From Rhyacophila brunnea (lineage: Eukaryota; Arthropoda; Insecta; Trichoptera; Rhyacophilidae), in the NCBI GenBank assembly GCA_022495005.1, contig JAGYXB010001332.1, positions 1 to 64,000 of the forward strand: a DNA stretch of 64,000 bases, given 5' to 3'. This document shows, one piece after another, positions 23,242 to 33,747 of the stretch. The stretch's first letter is position 1. The number at the start of each line of letters is the position of its first letter. Made by a program: the position numbers and the translations under genes. The notes under the pieces were generated by a model that did no database searches, was not told where the DNA came from, and was given only the letters and a program-made list of their open reading frames with translations.

Positions 23242-24539
23242 CGAGGGTGGGTCAATAAGTCCTTAGAAAAGCCGAAAGGTGGCGCGACTAGTACTGTAAG
23301 CGGTTTGTTTTCATGCAGCGGCACTACCGATTCAGTATGCTGCGAAGTTTCAATCAGATTGGTCGGGTTGTTGTGTGTTTCTCGTACATTTAAAAAAAAA
23401 ATTTGCTTGTGGAAAATGGAAAAATGGAAAATGGAGAAAATTGAGTTTAGAGCTGTTATTAAACATTTTAATATAAAAGGGTTAACAGCAAAGGAAATAA
23501 AAAATGAGTTGGATTTAGTTCACGGCATATCTGCTCCTTCACTTGCAACTATTTATAACTGGTTAAATGAATTTAAACGTGGTCGTACATCAACAAAGGA
23601 TGAACCACGCTCAGGACGTCCCTTAGAGGTGACTACACCAGAAATGATCAATAAAATCCACGATATGGTGTTAACCGACCGAAGATTAAAGTTGAGTGAG
23701 ATAATTGAGGTTACAGGGATCTCAAAAGGTAGCGTCATTTCTATTTTACATGACAAATTGGTCATGAAAAATATTTCTGCAAGATGGGTGCCGCGTTTGC
23801 TCACAGTCGACAATAAACGCAATAGGGTGGTGGCCTCTAAAGCCCTGTTGCCGCTCATGCAACGCAATCCGGATGAATTTTTTCGTCGCTTTGTGACTGT
23901 AGATGAAACATGGATACACCACTATACTCCCGAGACGAAAGAACAGTCAAAGCAGTGGATTGCGAAAGGCGAACCATGTCCAAAGAAGGCGAAAACCGTA
24001 AAATCAGCTGGTAAGGTTATGGCTACTGTATTTTGGGATGCACGTGGAATTATTTTCGTTGACTATTTGGAAAAGGAAAAACAATAACAGGGGATTATTA
24101 TGCATCTTTATTGGACCAGCTAAAAAACAAAATTGAAGAAAACGGCCTCATTCAAACAGGAAAAAAATCCTCTTTCATCAGGACAATGCCCGTGTTCACA
24201 CATGTTTACGATCAATGGCTAAAATTGAAGAATTAAAGTTCGAATTGGTCGACCACCCACCGTATTCGCCAGATTTAGCCCCCAGTGACTTTTTCCTTTT
24301 CCCAAACTTAAAAAATGGCTAAGTGGACAACGTTTTTTTCAAATGAAGAAGTCATCGATCGGACAAATGCTTATTTTGAGGACCTTCCGAAAACTTATTT
24401 TTCTGACGGTTTAAAAAATTGAGAAACGTCTAACCAAGTGTATTGAGCTCCAAGGAGATTATGTTGAGAAATAAAAAAAAAATACAAAAATAAAAACTGT
24501 TTTAATGCTTTTTTCTAAGGAATTATTGACCCATCCTCG
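23242..24539 (+). mobile_element. Mariner element, copy 1 (1,298 bp)
   Basis: Terminal inverted repeats CGAGGGTGGGTCAATAAGTC (23242) and the inverse ending ...GACCCATCCTCG (24539), with TA duplicated at 23240-23241 and 24540-24541. One transposase-derived ORF lies inside. The length is typical for a full-size mariner. A near-identical copy lies inverted at 26505-27793. Confidence 0.95.
23431..24474 (+). pseudogene. Mariner transposase, copy 1, frameshifted
   Basis: Starts MEKIEFRAVIKHFNIKGL, with an N-terminal paired helix-turn-helix region to about residue 110, then the DD34D catalytic core: D158 in VTVDETWIHHY, D in HQDNARVHTC (24182), D in PDLAPSDFFLF (24287). The last two aspartates are 34 residues apart, as in mariner. 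About 348 codons span start to the TAA at 24472. Single-base losses in A/T runs break the frame near 24075 (GKTITG), near 24161-24167, near 24309, near 24332, and two bases near 24413. All indels are in homopolymers. The catalytic residues are intact, but the ORF as given cannot make a transposase. Confidence 0.92.
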
Positions 24540-24670
24540 TATATTTCGACAATTGTTTCAAAAATAGTGTAAATATACATATTTATTATTTTATTCCAAT
24601 GTTGATGGTCTGCAAAACATTTTTAGATTTTTTTGTGGTCCGCGGATGTAAAAAGGTTAAGAAACATTGA

Positions 24671-25015
24671 TTCTACACAACTATAATCGTATTACCCAAG
24701 AATATAGTCACTAGACATATTATATTCTTCATACCAGGTGTGAAATCAAAGTAATGAAACAAATTCATTCACATAATCTTATGTTATTTTGACATATGGA
24801 TGAATTATGTTTTCGGGGTACCTTTCATTCAACACTTTGTGTCGGTGATTTCCAAATATTTGCTTTTTGTTCAGTGTTTTTAATATTTAACACGATACCG
24901 GAGCACAAAATGTAGTTTTTGAAATATTCGTACGTGTGTCTATGTTATTTTGATTGAATTTTCATGGTTTATACTTTTATAGACTACATTGTTGTTGGGT
25001 TAGATTTGTCTCGAT
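24671..25015. other. Intronic spacer between elements
   Basis: AT-rich; no feature recognised. Confidence 0.4.
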
Positions 25016-25740
25016 TAGAGAATCCAATCCTGAGCGAAAATTCTGATCCCGGGATTTCGGGATTACAATTTGACAATCCCGGGATTGGCATTTTTTTCCA
25101 TTGTATAAAATTTTTATGTTTATAAATAACATTGATAAAATCGGTCAAAGATAAATTTAGTATAATTTAAACTATTTCAGACATTTATTGTTAATATTGT
25201 TTACGTTCAATCTTGGAAATGCATAAGTTTAATGGAGTAAATAATTTTGCAATATAAATAATAATGTGAATTTAATATGAGATTGCTGTTTCTGATAGTA
25301 AAGACTTAATGAATGGGTTAGCGAGATTTAAAATAGTAAAGCAAATCATAATGTACTTATGGCCTTTCCGCTTCATAAATCTAATTAGTCAGCCAAATAT
25401 GAAACTGCCGTAAAACGTATGAGATCATGGTGGAATTACTTTGTTAATAGTGCGAAGCATTATTTTTTTCAATCTTTTCCATTTTTATTAATGTATGTGA
25501 AAAAATAAAATGAATCGGCAACTTACACATGGGTATAAATTAAACTTCATTCAAACTCAGTTTATTTCTAATGTAGTTATTTGTTATTAACAGTATTTTT
25601 TCTGTTGTATTTTCGTTTTTATTTTATTTTCCATAAAAATTGATAAAAAAATCAACCCCGAAAGTTTCGGGATTATGTTTATCAATCCCGGGATTCATAG
25701 GTATCGAAAATAGCTCGGGATCCCGGGATTGGAATCCCTA
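25016..25740 (-). mobile_element. hAT MITE, CCCGGGATT family, copy 1
   Basis: Ends TAGAGAATCCAATCC (25016) and GGATTGGAATCCCTA (25740). A perfect 8-bp target duplication GTCTCGAT flanks it (25008-25015, 25741-25748). CCCGGGATT repeats sit near both ends. About 90% similar by eye to the inverted copy at 41503-42221. No coding sequence. Confidence 0.85.
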
Positions 25741-25748
25741 GTCTCGAT

Positions 25749-26503
25749 ATCTTAAAAGGTTGCGAAGTTAAATATAAAACTTATCGAAAGTAACGCACTT
25801 GCAACAATTTCTCACGAGTTAAGTAAAGATGTATGATAGCTGCGATGAATTTGTGAAGTGATGAGCGGGTATATGGGTGCTTGCCTATATAATATCTAAT
25901 AGTTGTCGATCGCGCGTGTACAGTCGAGTTTGATACTTACGGTGGTAGGTACGTATCTAAAGGCACTGACTGGATATTAATAAAAATGGAACGTCTGGAT
26001 ACAGAGGCACGAGTGTAGATCCAACCGTTGTCTATATCATTGATTTGAAAGAAATCATGTCGAATCAGTCCATTTCTTTTTTGTGTACCTTCCAAATATC
26101 ATATAGAACATTTTTCAATCTTTGGATGATTACATACTTACCTACTGGAAATTTTGTTATAGAATGATATGCCAATCTGTTTTTTCCGTGTTTCACTCGC
26201 ACGGAGTCGCAGGCCATCGCTAGTTTTAAATAAGTAATATGCCTACGCAATGTTGAGATTAGAATCACTGTTGGCTCTTCCTGTCGATATAGCTCTTGCT
26301 TTTTAGTCAATACATACATATTGGGGTATACACCTGGAATTGATTCCCCTAAACATGCGAACACAGTTAACAGTCTTTGAACTGAGCAGAAGACCCGTGA
26401 GCATGCCAGACTTATTTATTTTAAAAATGTAAAGTTATATTATGCACCTACTATTATTTGAATATAAAGAATTAGTGTTGATTTCCAATAAAATCTCTAA
26501 GAT
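25749..26503. other. Intronic spacer between elements
   Basis: A 99-codon minus-strand frame at 26065-26364 has no recognised similarity and no supporting features; treated as chance. Confidence 0.4.
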
Positions 26504-26504
26504 A

Positions 26505-27793
26505 CGAGGGTGGGTCAATAATTCCTTAGAAAAAAGCATTAAACAGTTTTTATTTTTGTTTTTTTTTTTTATTTCTCAACATAATCTCCTTGGAGCTCAA
26601 TACACTTGGTTAGACGTTTCTCAATTTTTTTTAAACCGTCAGAAAAATAAGTTTTCGGAAGGTCCTCAAAATAAGCATTTGTCCGATCGATGACTTCTTC
26701 ATTTGAAAAAAAACGTTGTCCACTTAGCCATTTTTTTAAGTTTGGGAAAAGGAAAAAGTCACTGGGGGCTAAATCTAGTGAATACGGTGGGTGGTCGACC
26801 AATTCGAACTTAAATTCTTCAATTTTAGCCATTGATCGTAAACATGTGTGAACACGGGCATTGTCCTGATGAAAGAGGATTTTTTTCCTGTTTAAATGAG
26901 GCCGTTTTTCTTCAATTTCGTTTTTAGCTGGTCCAATAAAAATGCATAATAATCCCCTGTTATTGTTTTTCCTTTTTCCAAATAGTCAACGAAAATAATT
27001 TCACGTGCATCCCAAAATACAGTAGCCATAACCTTACCAGCTGATTTTACGGTTTTCGCCTTCTTTGGACATGGTTCGCCTTTCGCAATCCACTGCTTTG
27101 ACTGTTCTTTCGTCTCGGGAGTATAGTGGTGTATCCATGTTTCATCTACAGTCACAAAGCGACGAAAAAATTCATCCGGATTGCGTTGCATGAGCGACAA
27201 CAGGGCTTTAGAGGCCACCACCCTATTGCGTTTATTGTCGACTGTGAGCAAACGCGGCACCCATCTTGCAGAAATATTTTTCATGCCCAATTTGTCATGT
27301 AAAATAGAAATGACGCTACCTTTTGAGATCCCTGTAACCTCAATTATCTCACTCAACTTTAATCTTCGGTCACTTAACACCATATCGTGGATTTTATTGA
27401 TAATTTCTGGTGTAGTCACCTCTACAGGACGTCCTGAGCGTGGTTCATCCTTTGTTGATGTACGACCACGTTTAAATTCATTTAACCAGTTATAAATAGT
27501 TGCAAGTGAAGGAGCAGATATGCCGTGAACTAAATCCAACTCATTTTTATTTCCTTTGCTGTTAACCCTTTTATATTAAAATGTTTAATAACAGCTCTAA
27601 ACTCAATTTTCTCCATTTTTGTAAACAAGCAAATTTTTTTTAAATGTACGAAAATAAAAAACAATAACCCGACCAATCTGATTGAAACTTCGCAGCATAC
27701 TGAATCGGTAGTGCCGCTGCATGAAAACAAACCGCTTATAGTACTAGTCGCGCCACCTGTCGGCTTTTCTAAGGACTTATTGACCCACCCTCG
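26505..27793 (-). mobile_element. Mariner element, copy 2 (1,289 bp)
   Basis: CGAGGGTGGGTCAATAATTC at 26505 and inverse GACTTATTGACCCACCCTCG ending at 27793 (sense along minus strand), with TA at 26503-26504 and 27794-27795. Near-identical to copy 1 but in opposite orientation, about 2 kb away. Confidence 0.95.
26569..27616 (-). pseudogene. Mariner transposase, copy 2, broken at three sites
   Basis: Start codon at 27614-27616 (MEKIEFRAVIKHFNIKGL), stop at 26569. One A is missing in the run near 27545, breaking the frame after LTAKEIK. From 27539 the frame is open through VTVDETWIHHY and GKTITGDYYAFLLDQLK to a CAA-to-TAA stop at 26892. An A7 run just beyond (one base short of the frame) shifts to the reading frame of HQDNA, and MAKIEEFKFELVDHPPYS...LAPSDFFLFP runs on to ...GDYVEK-stop. 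All three catalytic Asp codons are kept. The same short A7 run occurs in copy 1. Confidence 0.92.
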
Positions 27794-27795
27794 TA

Positions 27796-28310
27796 GCTTA
27801 TTGAAATTTTAAATTGTATTAGGATGAGCGGTCTCAGAAATTTAAAAAAAATACCAAAATTTGCATATCTGCATTTTAAATACCTAGATAAGATGACATT
27901 TGTTTGAAAAAGAAGATTCAACCTGCATTAATTGCATACAATAAAATTAATGAAATCCATTTAAAAAACACCTCTAGCTTCATAAATAAAATGCTTTTTT
28001 TATAAAATAAGTCATTTTGTGGATAGAACATGTTGGCAGAATGCCCGCGATTGGTTATCTAGGTATGTACTTTTTAATTACTGTGATCGGCGTCTATTGA
28101 GGATTAAAAATCGATTATCCTATAATTAAAAGGAGTTTTTTGACAAATTGGATAATTATGTTAACGGAAGGAGAAATTATTTTATTTTGAAGTGGATATA
28201 ATGATAAGCGACATAGGATGCAGGCGGTAGGTACAAGTGGGTTTGCCAACCTTTTTTTTTTGAAAATTCCTGGACATTTTTTTAAAACAAAATTACTATG
28301 TATATATATA
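27796..28310. other. Intronic spacer
   Basis: AT-rich; nothing recognised. Confidence 0.4.
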
Positions 28311-29166
28311 ATTGAGCGTAGTTATGCACAAAGCAGCCAAGCCACAATTTTGAAAAAAAATGAGTTATTGTGATTTCCATAATCTCACACGTTTGTTTTA
28401 CGTTCTGCACAAATCAGCCAAGCTGCTGTCATACAAACATCTCATATAAATGCGTTTCAAAGATTTTGCAAATCGCAGAATATGACATTTTCGATTTGCA
28501 TAAAGCAACCAAGATGCTATCATACAAAAATGTCATATAGGTACATGCTTTCTAAAAATATGCAATATTCGTTCTGCAAGAAGCAGCCAAATGATAATAT
28601 TATGTACTTACGTATTTTTTTTAAATTGTAACTGTAAGGTGTGTTTTTTCTACATTCAATTAATAAACATTATTTTCTGAATTAAATTATAATATGTTTT
28701 TCATTATATTATATATAATATAATATACAGATTTTTCATATAAAAAATAGTGCCAGGCAGCTAAATATTGATGTATAATTTACAAGTTTTTCGAATTATT
28801 TTCAGAATTTTGAAATTCCCATAAAAATTTAGTAACTTAGAAGGCTATTTTTAAAGAAAATAATCAAAAATAAAGACTTTTCTTACAAAAATAAGAGATG
28901 GCTGCATTCTGCAGAATGCACATTCTAAAAAAAATCATTTTACTCAAAACACCCGGACTGCTAAAACACCAAACTTTCATAGATTATTTGCTTTTATCTC
29001 TTCAAAAGTTATACAAAATCATATATATATAATATCTATCATCCAAAAAGTAAAAACAGTATACAGAGGCTTTGCTGATTTAAAGAAACACAATTTACAT
29101 AAAAGTGCTTCTATCTCTGTTTGAGGTTTGTGTGGCTCGGCTGCTTTGTGCATAACTACGCTCAAT
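28311..29166. mobile_element. TIR element with ~85-bp internal repeats
   Basis: 35 of 36 bp terminal inverted repeat beginning ATTGAGCGTAGTTATGCACA and reading on through AAGCAGCC[AG]AGCCACA, at 28311 and ending 29166. TA (within longer TATATA) is on both sides. The left half holds four spaced copies of GCACAAAGCAGCCAAGC-type sequence near 28327, 28410, 28497 and 28578, each followed by related ATCATACAAAAATGTCATAT. No transposase recognised. Confidence 0.7.
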
Positions 29167-29523
29167 TATGTATATATATCTATTTCTTAAGTCATAATAA
29201 TTGGAGCTCGAGAATATTTGTTTTCGGGAGAATTTGAATTGGTTTATTGATATCTCGAGATTTTTCTGTTTTCTCTTCTGGCTGAAAAAAAAATTCGAGA
29301 GCTGTTTTCGGCGATTTAAAAAAATCCAGTTGTAGTTTGGCAGCTTTCTTTTCCGTTTCAAGTCTCTTTATTTGTACCTAGCAATAATTTTTCGAGTTCT
29401 AAAAAATCGCATTGTTGATTTTTTGAGAAATGAGGATTTTCGAAAAATCCATTCCACAAGAGTCAATTTTTTGTTTAAATAAGTAAAGTAAATAACAGCA
29501 CCTCTCTTGCTGCTGTTAAAATT

Positions 29524-29579
29524 TAGCACTTATTGCAACAATTGCAAACATCTTATTGTAATTATTACAATAAGTGCTA
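29524..29579. repeat. 56-nt near-perfect hairpin
   Basis: TAGCACTTATTGCAACAATT pairs with the inverse ATTGTAATTATTACAATAAG and GTGCTA, giving about 18 paired bases with single-base bulges. It may be a tiny inverted repeat or a small-RNA hairpin; no other evidence. Confidence 0.45.
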
Positions 29580-30296
29580 ATACTTTGATACAAACATACC
29601 CTAAGTTTGATAATATTTATCACTTTAGCGGTCGATAAGTATAGAATAGACCCACTGAGCGCATTAGACAGGTCCTGGCGATTATTAAATTATTCGGATT
29701 AATGCCTTCTCTGTTTGTATTATATATTAATAATATTATCTCGTTTGAATATTTGAGGCTTTGTGTGTCTTAAAAAATTGTAGCCTTCGTAAAAACATTA
29801 TGAGGATGGCAATATTTTTTCGATGAGCAGTAGTAATATCTCTTCAGAAGATGATTTCATTTACGCGATCTCGAAATAGTTATATGCAGAATTATATTTG
29901 AACTTTATTTAACTTTTGAGGTCAACTCGCTCAACTTGGTGAACTCTGCACTTAGACCCGTTGTCCTTTCAGCGCCTCAATAAATTAATAATCACATATT
30001 TATAAGTAACAGTTTCATTCGTTCAAAGTCCAATGTACTCGTAATTATTGAAGTCCTGGGGATTCAACAAATACGAGTGCCTCGGTGACTAAGTTCAGTA
30101 AATCGATTTGAAAGTTAACCAAAATTTAATTTCTACGAGAAAATATTAATATTTCTTTATTATTAATGTTTAAATGAGTACAAGTCATGCTAAAACATTC
30201 AAATTAAATATTTGATTTGATATTCTCGTATAAACGATGAGGTACTTTATATGAAAATTATATAGGTATACCATGTCCATAGGATGATAATGGGAA
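29580..30296. other. Intronic sequence, no element recognised
   Basis: AT-rich; nothing supported. Confidence 0.4.
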
Positions 30297-30370
30297 TGGC
30301 TATAATATAATATATACATATATAATAATATATATATATATAATATATATACAATGGCTATAATATATTT
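30297..30370. repeat. AT/ATA microsatellite
   Basis: Imperfect TATATAATATATA array flanked by a duplicated ATGGCTATAATATA. Confidence 0.75.
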
Positions 30371-30642
30371 TCATACAAAGCAGTTGCAAGTTACACGTTT
30401 GAATCATGTTTCATGCATGAGAAAACTGCTCATAATAATATTATATTGTTTTAAGCTATACGTCACTTGCAATCTTTAGCACAGCCATAATTATGTAACT
30501 TGTATATTTTTTACTAACCTTATATTTCATTAAATTTGCGCTCATAGATTGGGATATAATATATACCTACACGAGTACCTATATAATATCTTTGTTTAAA
30601 CTGTTAACCGCCTTTTCACATATTTTCCGTGTATCTATAGAC

Positions 30643-31140
30643 TTGAACTTCGGTGTAATTCTAAAGACATAGCTTATAATTTGTATCTTTAGAATTATCT
30701 TCAAATGTGTTAATCTTGCCATTTTTGAATAATAAAATGCCTAATTCTTGTCAAATTTGGGATCACAGAGATTATCAATATAATTTTTTATCGTAAATAT
30801 TTCACTATAATAATGTCGAGATAAATTATACTGATGGTTTTATAAATGCGTTTAAAAATTAATAAAAGTAAACAATCTTAACACCACTGCACATTATTTA
30901 TGTACTGAAATATGACTAAGTATATTCTAAAACATTAGAGCGAGAGGTTTAAAAGAATATTATTTTATGTAATAATAATACTTAATGCTGTCATCAAATG
31001 TTTAAAATAAATATAAAGGATAATAAGGCTTCAAAATTATATAAATAGCTTATCTACAACGTTTAACGAATGTCCATGATCATGCTTTGAAAATAGAATA
31101 AAAGCTCCATTTGACCTACGCTGAGCATGTCCCCCCTTAA
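30643..31140 (+). mobile_element. Solo arm of the long-palindrome TTAA element
   Basis: Matches the right arm of the palindrome at 53131-54525 over about 500 bp (AAAGACATAGCTTATAAT ... GAGCATGTCCCCCC-TTAA ending 31140). The other arm is absent. More diverged than the two arms of the 53-kb copy are from each other. Confidence 0.75.
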
Positions 31141-31584
31141 GCGAGAATTATAATACAGTAATAATGTCAAGTCTTGAATTTGATTGAATATTGAAGTTTT
31201 AAGAGGTAAAACAACGCAATAAAATATAGCTACGTCATACCTACATAATAGTATTCCATATAAACTGGTTTAGGTAGGTATTTAAAATAATCTGTGTTGA
31301 AAACAATGTTAATAGTACCTACCTAGATAAATGCATCGTTTCAAAGTGCATTCAATCACTTTTGCACTAGTTATTGTTATTATTAATAATGCATTCGTAA
31401 TAATAGTGAAATGATAGATCCCTCATATATATTTTTGTATTACTTTACATAAATAACTTTGTTAATACAAATAAATGCGGGTCCATGGATACATACATGC
31501 ACTGAATAAATTGTTAAGTAATGTCATACCTATATTATTTAAGTACTTATATAATTATTAATTAATATTTATTATATAAGTACA
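31141..31584. other. Intronic sequence, no element recognised
   Basis: AT-rich with TACCTACC strings; nothing supported. Confidence 0.4.
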
Positions 31585-32159
31585 TAAGGCTATACCTCAG
31601 TTGAGGCATGGTCTAAAAAGATCGTGGCTAGGCGATGCGCGGATTGTGCAAATGACGCGTGCCGAACGAAATATAATTTGTCATATAAATCCAACATGCG
31701 TCTATTTAATGTTCTATTTATTGTTCTATTAGTAAAAATAATAGTATATTCATTGACATGTTTTCGTTTTCAAGTAAATGGGTAACGTTTTTTAGTTTTT
31801 TAAGAATTAATACCCCCGTCGCCATCACGAAACAGATTGACGTGTTCACAGCTCGACGTTCGCTCTCCGATTGCCAGCGAGTCCAAAATTTCGTCGCGCC
31901 TATAGTCTAAAATTATTTGCCGTTTCACTGATGTATCGTCTTAATGTGCTACTGACAATTTTCAAGAACACCATAGTTAAGTAGCGCCCAACACGTTTCA
32001 AGCTTTAATAAAATGCTCATTTTCCCACTTTCCCCAACGAAAATGTAATACATACAATAATACTGCACTAATATCTAACTGCCTGTCAAATTAATAGGAG
32101 TATGGTGTCATTTGATAGAGTTGGAAATTATTTGCCGTTTCAATGAAGTACCGTCTTAA
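31585..32159 (-). mobile_element. TTAA MITE, copy C, with a second outer terminus
   Basis: 31585-31944 is the family element, inverted relative to copies A and B: TAAGGCTATACCTCAGTTGA ... ACTGATGTATCGTC-TTAA. After a 170-bp segment also present beside copy A, another terminus of the same family (TTTGCCGTTTCAATGAAGTA...CGTC-TTAA, 32125-32159) ends the unit. This suggests an older family member in which a younger one is nested. Confidence 0.65.
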
Positions 32160-32909
32160 TATATTTGGATTCCGAAGGTTTCTCCATTTATTTTATGCAT
32201 TTTATGTATTCAATATAACCATCAGTTTATGCAGTTCGGCATTTTTAAATCAGCTGTGACATTAAACGAATGACCTTGTTTTTTCGAAAGACAAGTTTTC
32301 TATGTTAAATTTTCTAACATTCGTTAATCGAGCTATTTTTGAGACGGATTTCCAAGATTTTTTGCATGTCACAGACTTAAAACACGCTTTTTAGGCATAG
32401 AATAAAGAATTAACCTAGCGAAAGGTCTTGGGAGTAGATATGCTCGGCTACTATGATTCAAATAAATCTGCATCTGTCTCGGGATTCTGGAAAGGGATGA
32501 GAAAAACTAGAAACCCACATATCGTGATGCACGAATGACCTGGTGGCTGTCGTCGCCGTGGCAGACCTACCAACATATGGAACAAATAGCTGGAAGACAA
32601 CTTCGCAAGAATCTGAATAAAACAGTTCTAACAACATGAAGGACATGACAGTCATAACTAATATTTTGTAGTAAGATAATTAGCGATGCACTCAGGAGAA
32701 AAATAATAATCATAATATGATTATCTATGTATTTATTTTAAATAATATTTAAAATAAATACATAGAACATTTATTCGGTTTACTGTGAATTGGCCAGAAT
32801 AAATTGCCAATACTGAATAGGTACCTACTTATATTAAGTAGGTACCTATATATGATTTTAAAATGTACAATTCTTATTTGCAGTATTAAATATAAAATAA
32901 TGATTTAAT
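32160..32909. other. Intronic sequence; possible decayed LINE scrap
   Basis: Around 32530-32600 the + strand has GRPTNIWNK-like residues reminiscent of a LINE tail (R-R-G-R-P), with stops; too weak to call. Confidence 0.3.
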
Positions 32910-33312
32910 CATGGCCCCCACAAGGGGGGGGGCTGACAGGCATCTAGCCTGGGGGCTCGCGCTTTGGGTGGGCCGGCGTGGCGGGTTGACCGGATAAGTG
33001 AGATAAACACTTTAACACACACAACTTTAATAGTAAAAAAAATCGCCTGCGACGCTATCATACTTCATAACCATTAACATTTTAAATTATATATTTGTAC
33101 GATGTAAGTTTTGATTATTGTGTATCGATAGGTAGGTACTCAACAATTCTATAATTAAAGTAGATGTGTTAAAAATCGCTAATAATACACTGTATAAGTA
33201 CCCTTCATTTGGCCTAAACACAATTTAAAAAAACGTTAACGTGGTGCGTCATTGCTTTTAATCTTAGCGATAGGTAGGGGGCCCGTACAAAGATCTTAGT
33301 CTGAGATTTTGT
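32910..33312. mobile_element. CATGG-ended MITE, copy ii
   Basis: CATGGCCCCCACAAGGGGGG...CATCTAGCCTGGGGG at left; GATAGGTAGGGGGCCCG and a decayed CTTAGTCTGAG at right. The internal AAGTGAGATAAACAC matches copy i and the units inside the hAT composites. Confidence 0.55.
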
Positions 33313-33747
33313 CTCTAGTGTCCATTAGCACATAACTAAGTTTATATTCACACCACACATTCAACGCTTTGATATCAGCCAATAAAAGAAGTCAGAACGA
33401 GTACCTACTAGTCTTCGGAATTACCTACTTCGAAGGGCAATATTATTAACAATCTTGGTGATCTTATATTATGTTAGCAATTAATTGCAACTGTGATTTT
33501 TTTTATGAAAACAGGTATTTTTATGTAAATTTGACCGTTGATTGGATCATGTCTACCCAAGGTCCTGCTCGTAGGGACGGGGGCGATAACCGGAACAAGA
33601 AAATCAAGACTGATGACGACTAATTACTGCGGCTGCCTTCTCCCAAGGATATTTTAATAACGTCTTTGCCTCCGTGATATTTATAATATTGTCAGGGAAA
33701 GAAATTTATGTATGCAGAAAACTGCGTGACCAGAAGTGAACTAAATA

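Larger units (their letters stand above)
23139..24669. mobile_element. hAT-like MITE interrupted by a mariner
   Basis: Left end CATAGTTTCTTAACCGGTGG with GTCCGCG, right end GTGGTCCGCGG...GGTTAAGAAACATTG, an inverted pair of the 'TTTCTTAACC..GGTCCGCG' hAT class. Flanks ATCTACAC and ATTCTACAC resemble an imperfect target duplication. Removing the mariner (23242-24539) and one TA leaves an element of about 230 bp, so the mariner inserted into it. Confidence 0.6.

Noticed and set aside
23553..23867. 104-codon minus-strand frame (mirrored at 27181-27495)
   Set aside because: Antisense to the mariner transposase in both copies.
26065..26364. 99-codon minus-strand frame
   Set aside because: No recognisable family, AT-rich, no initiation context or neighbour supporting a gene.
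32458..32655. Possible LINE tail with GRPTNIWNK on + strand
   Set aside because: Too short and interrupted; no G-H-V-x-R-M or other anchor motif.
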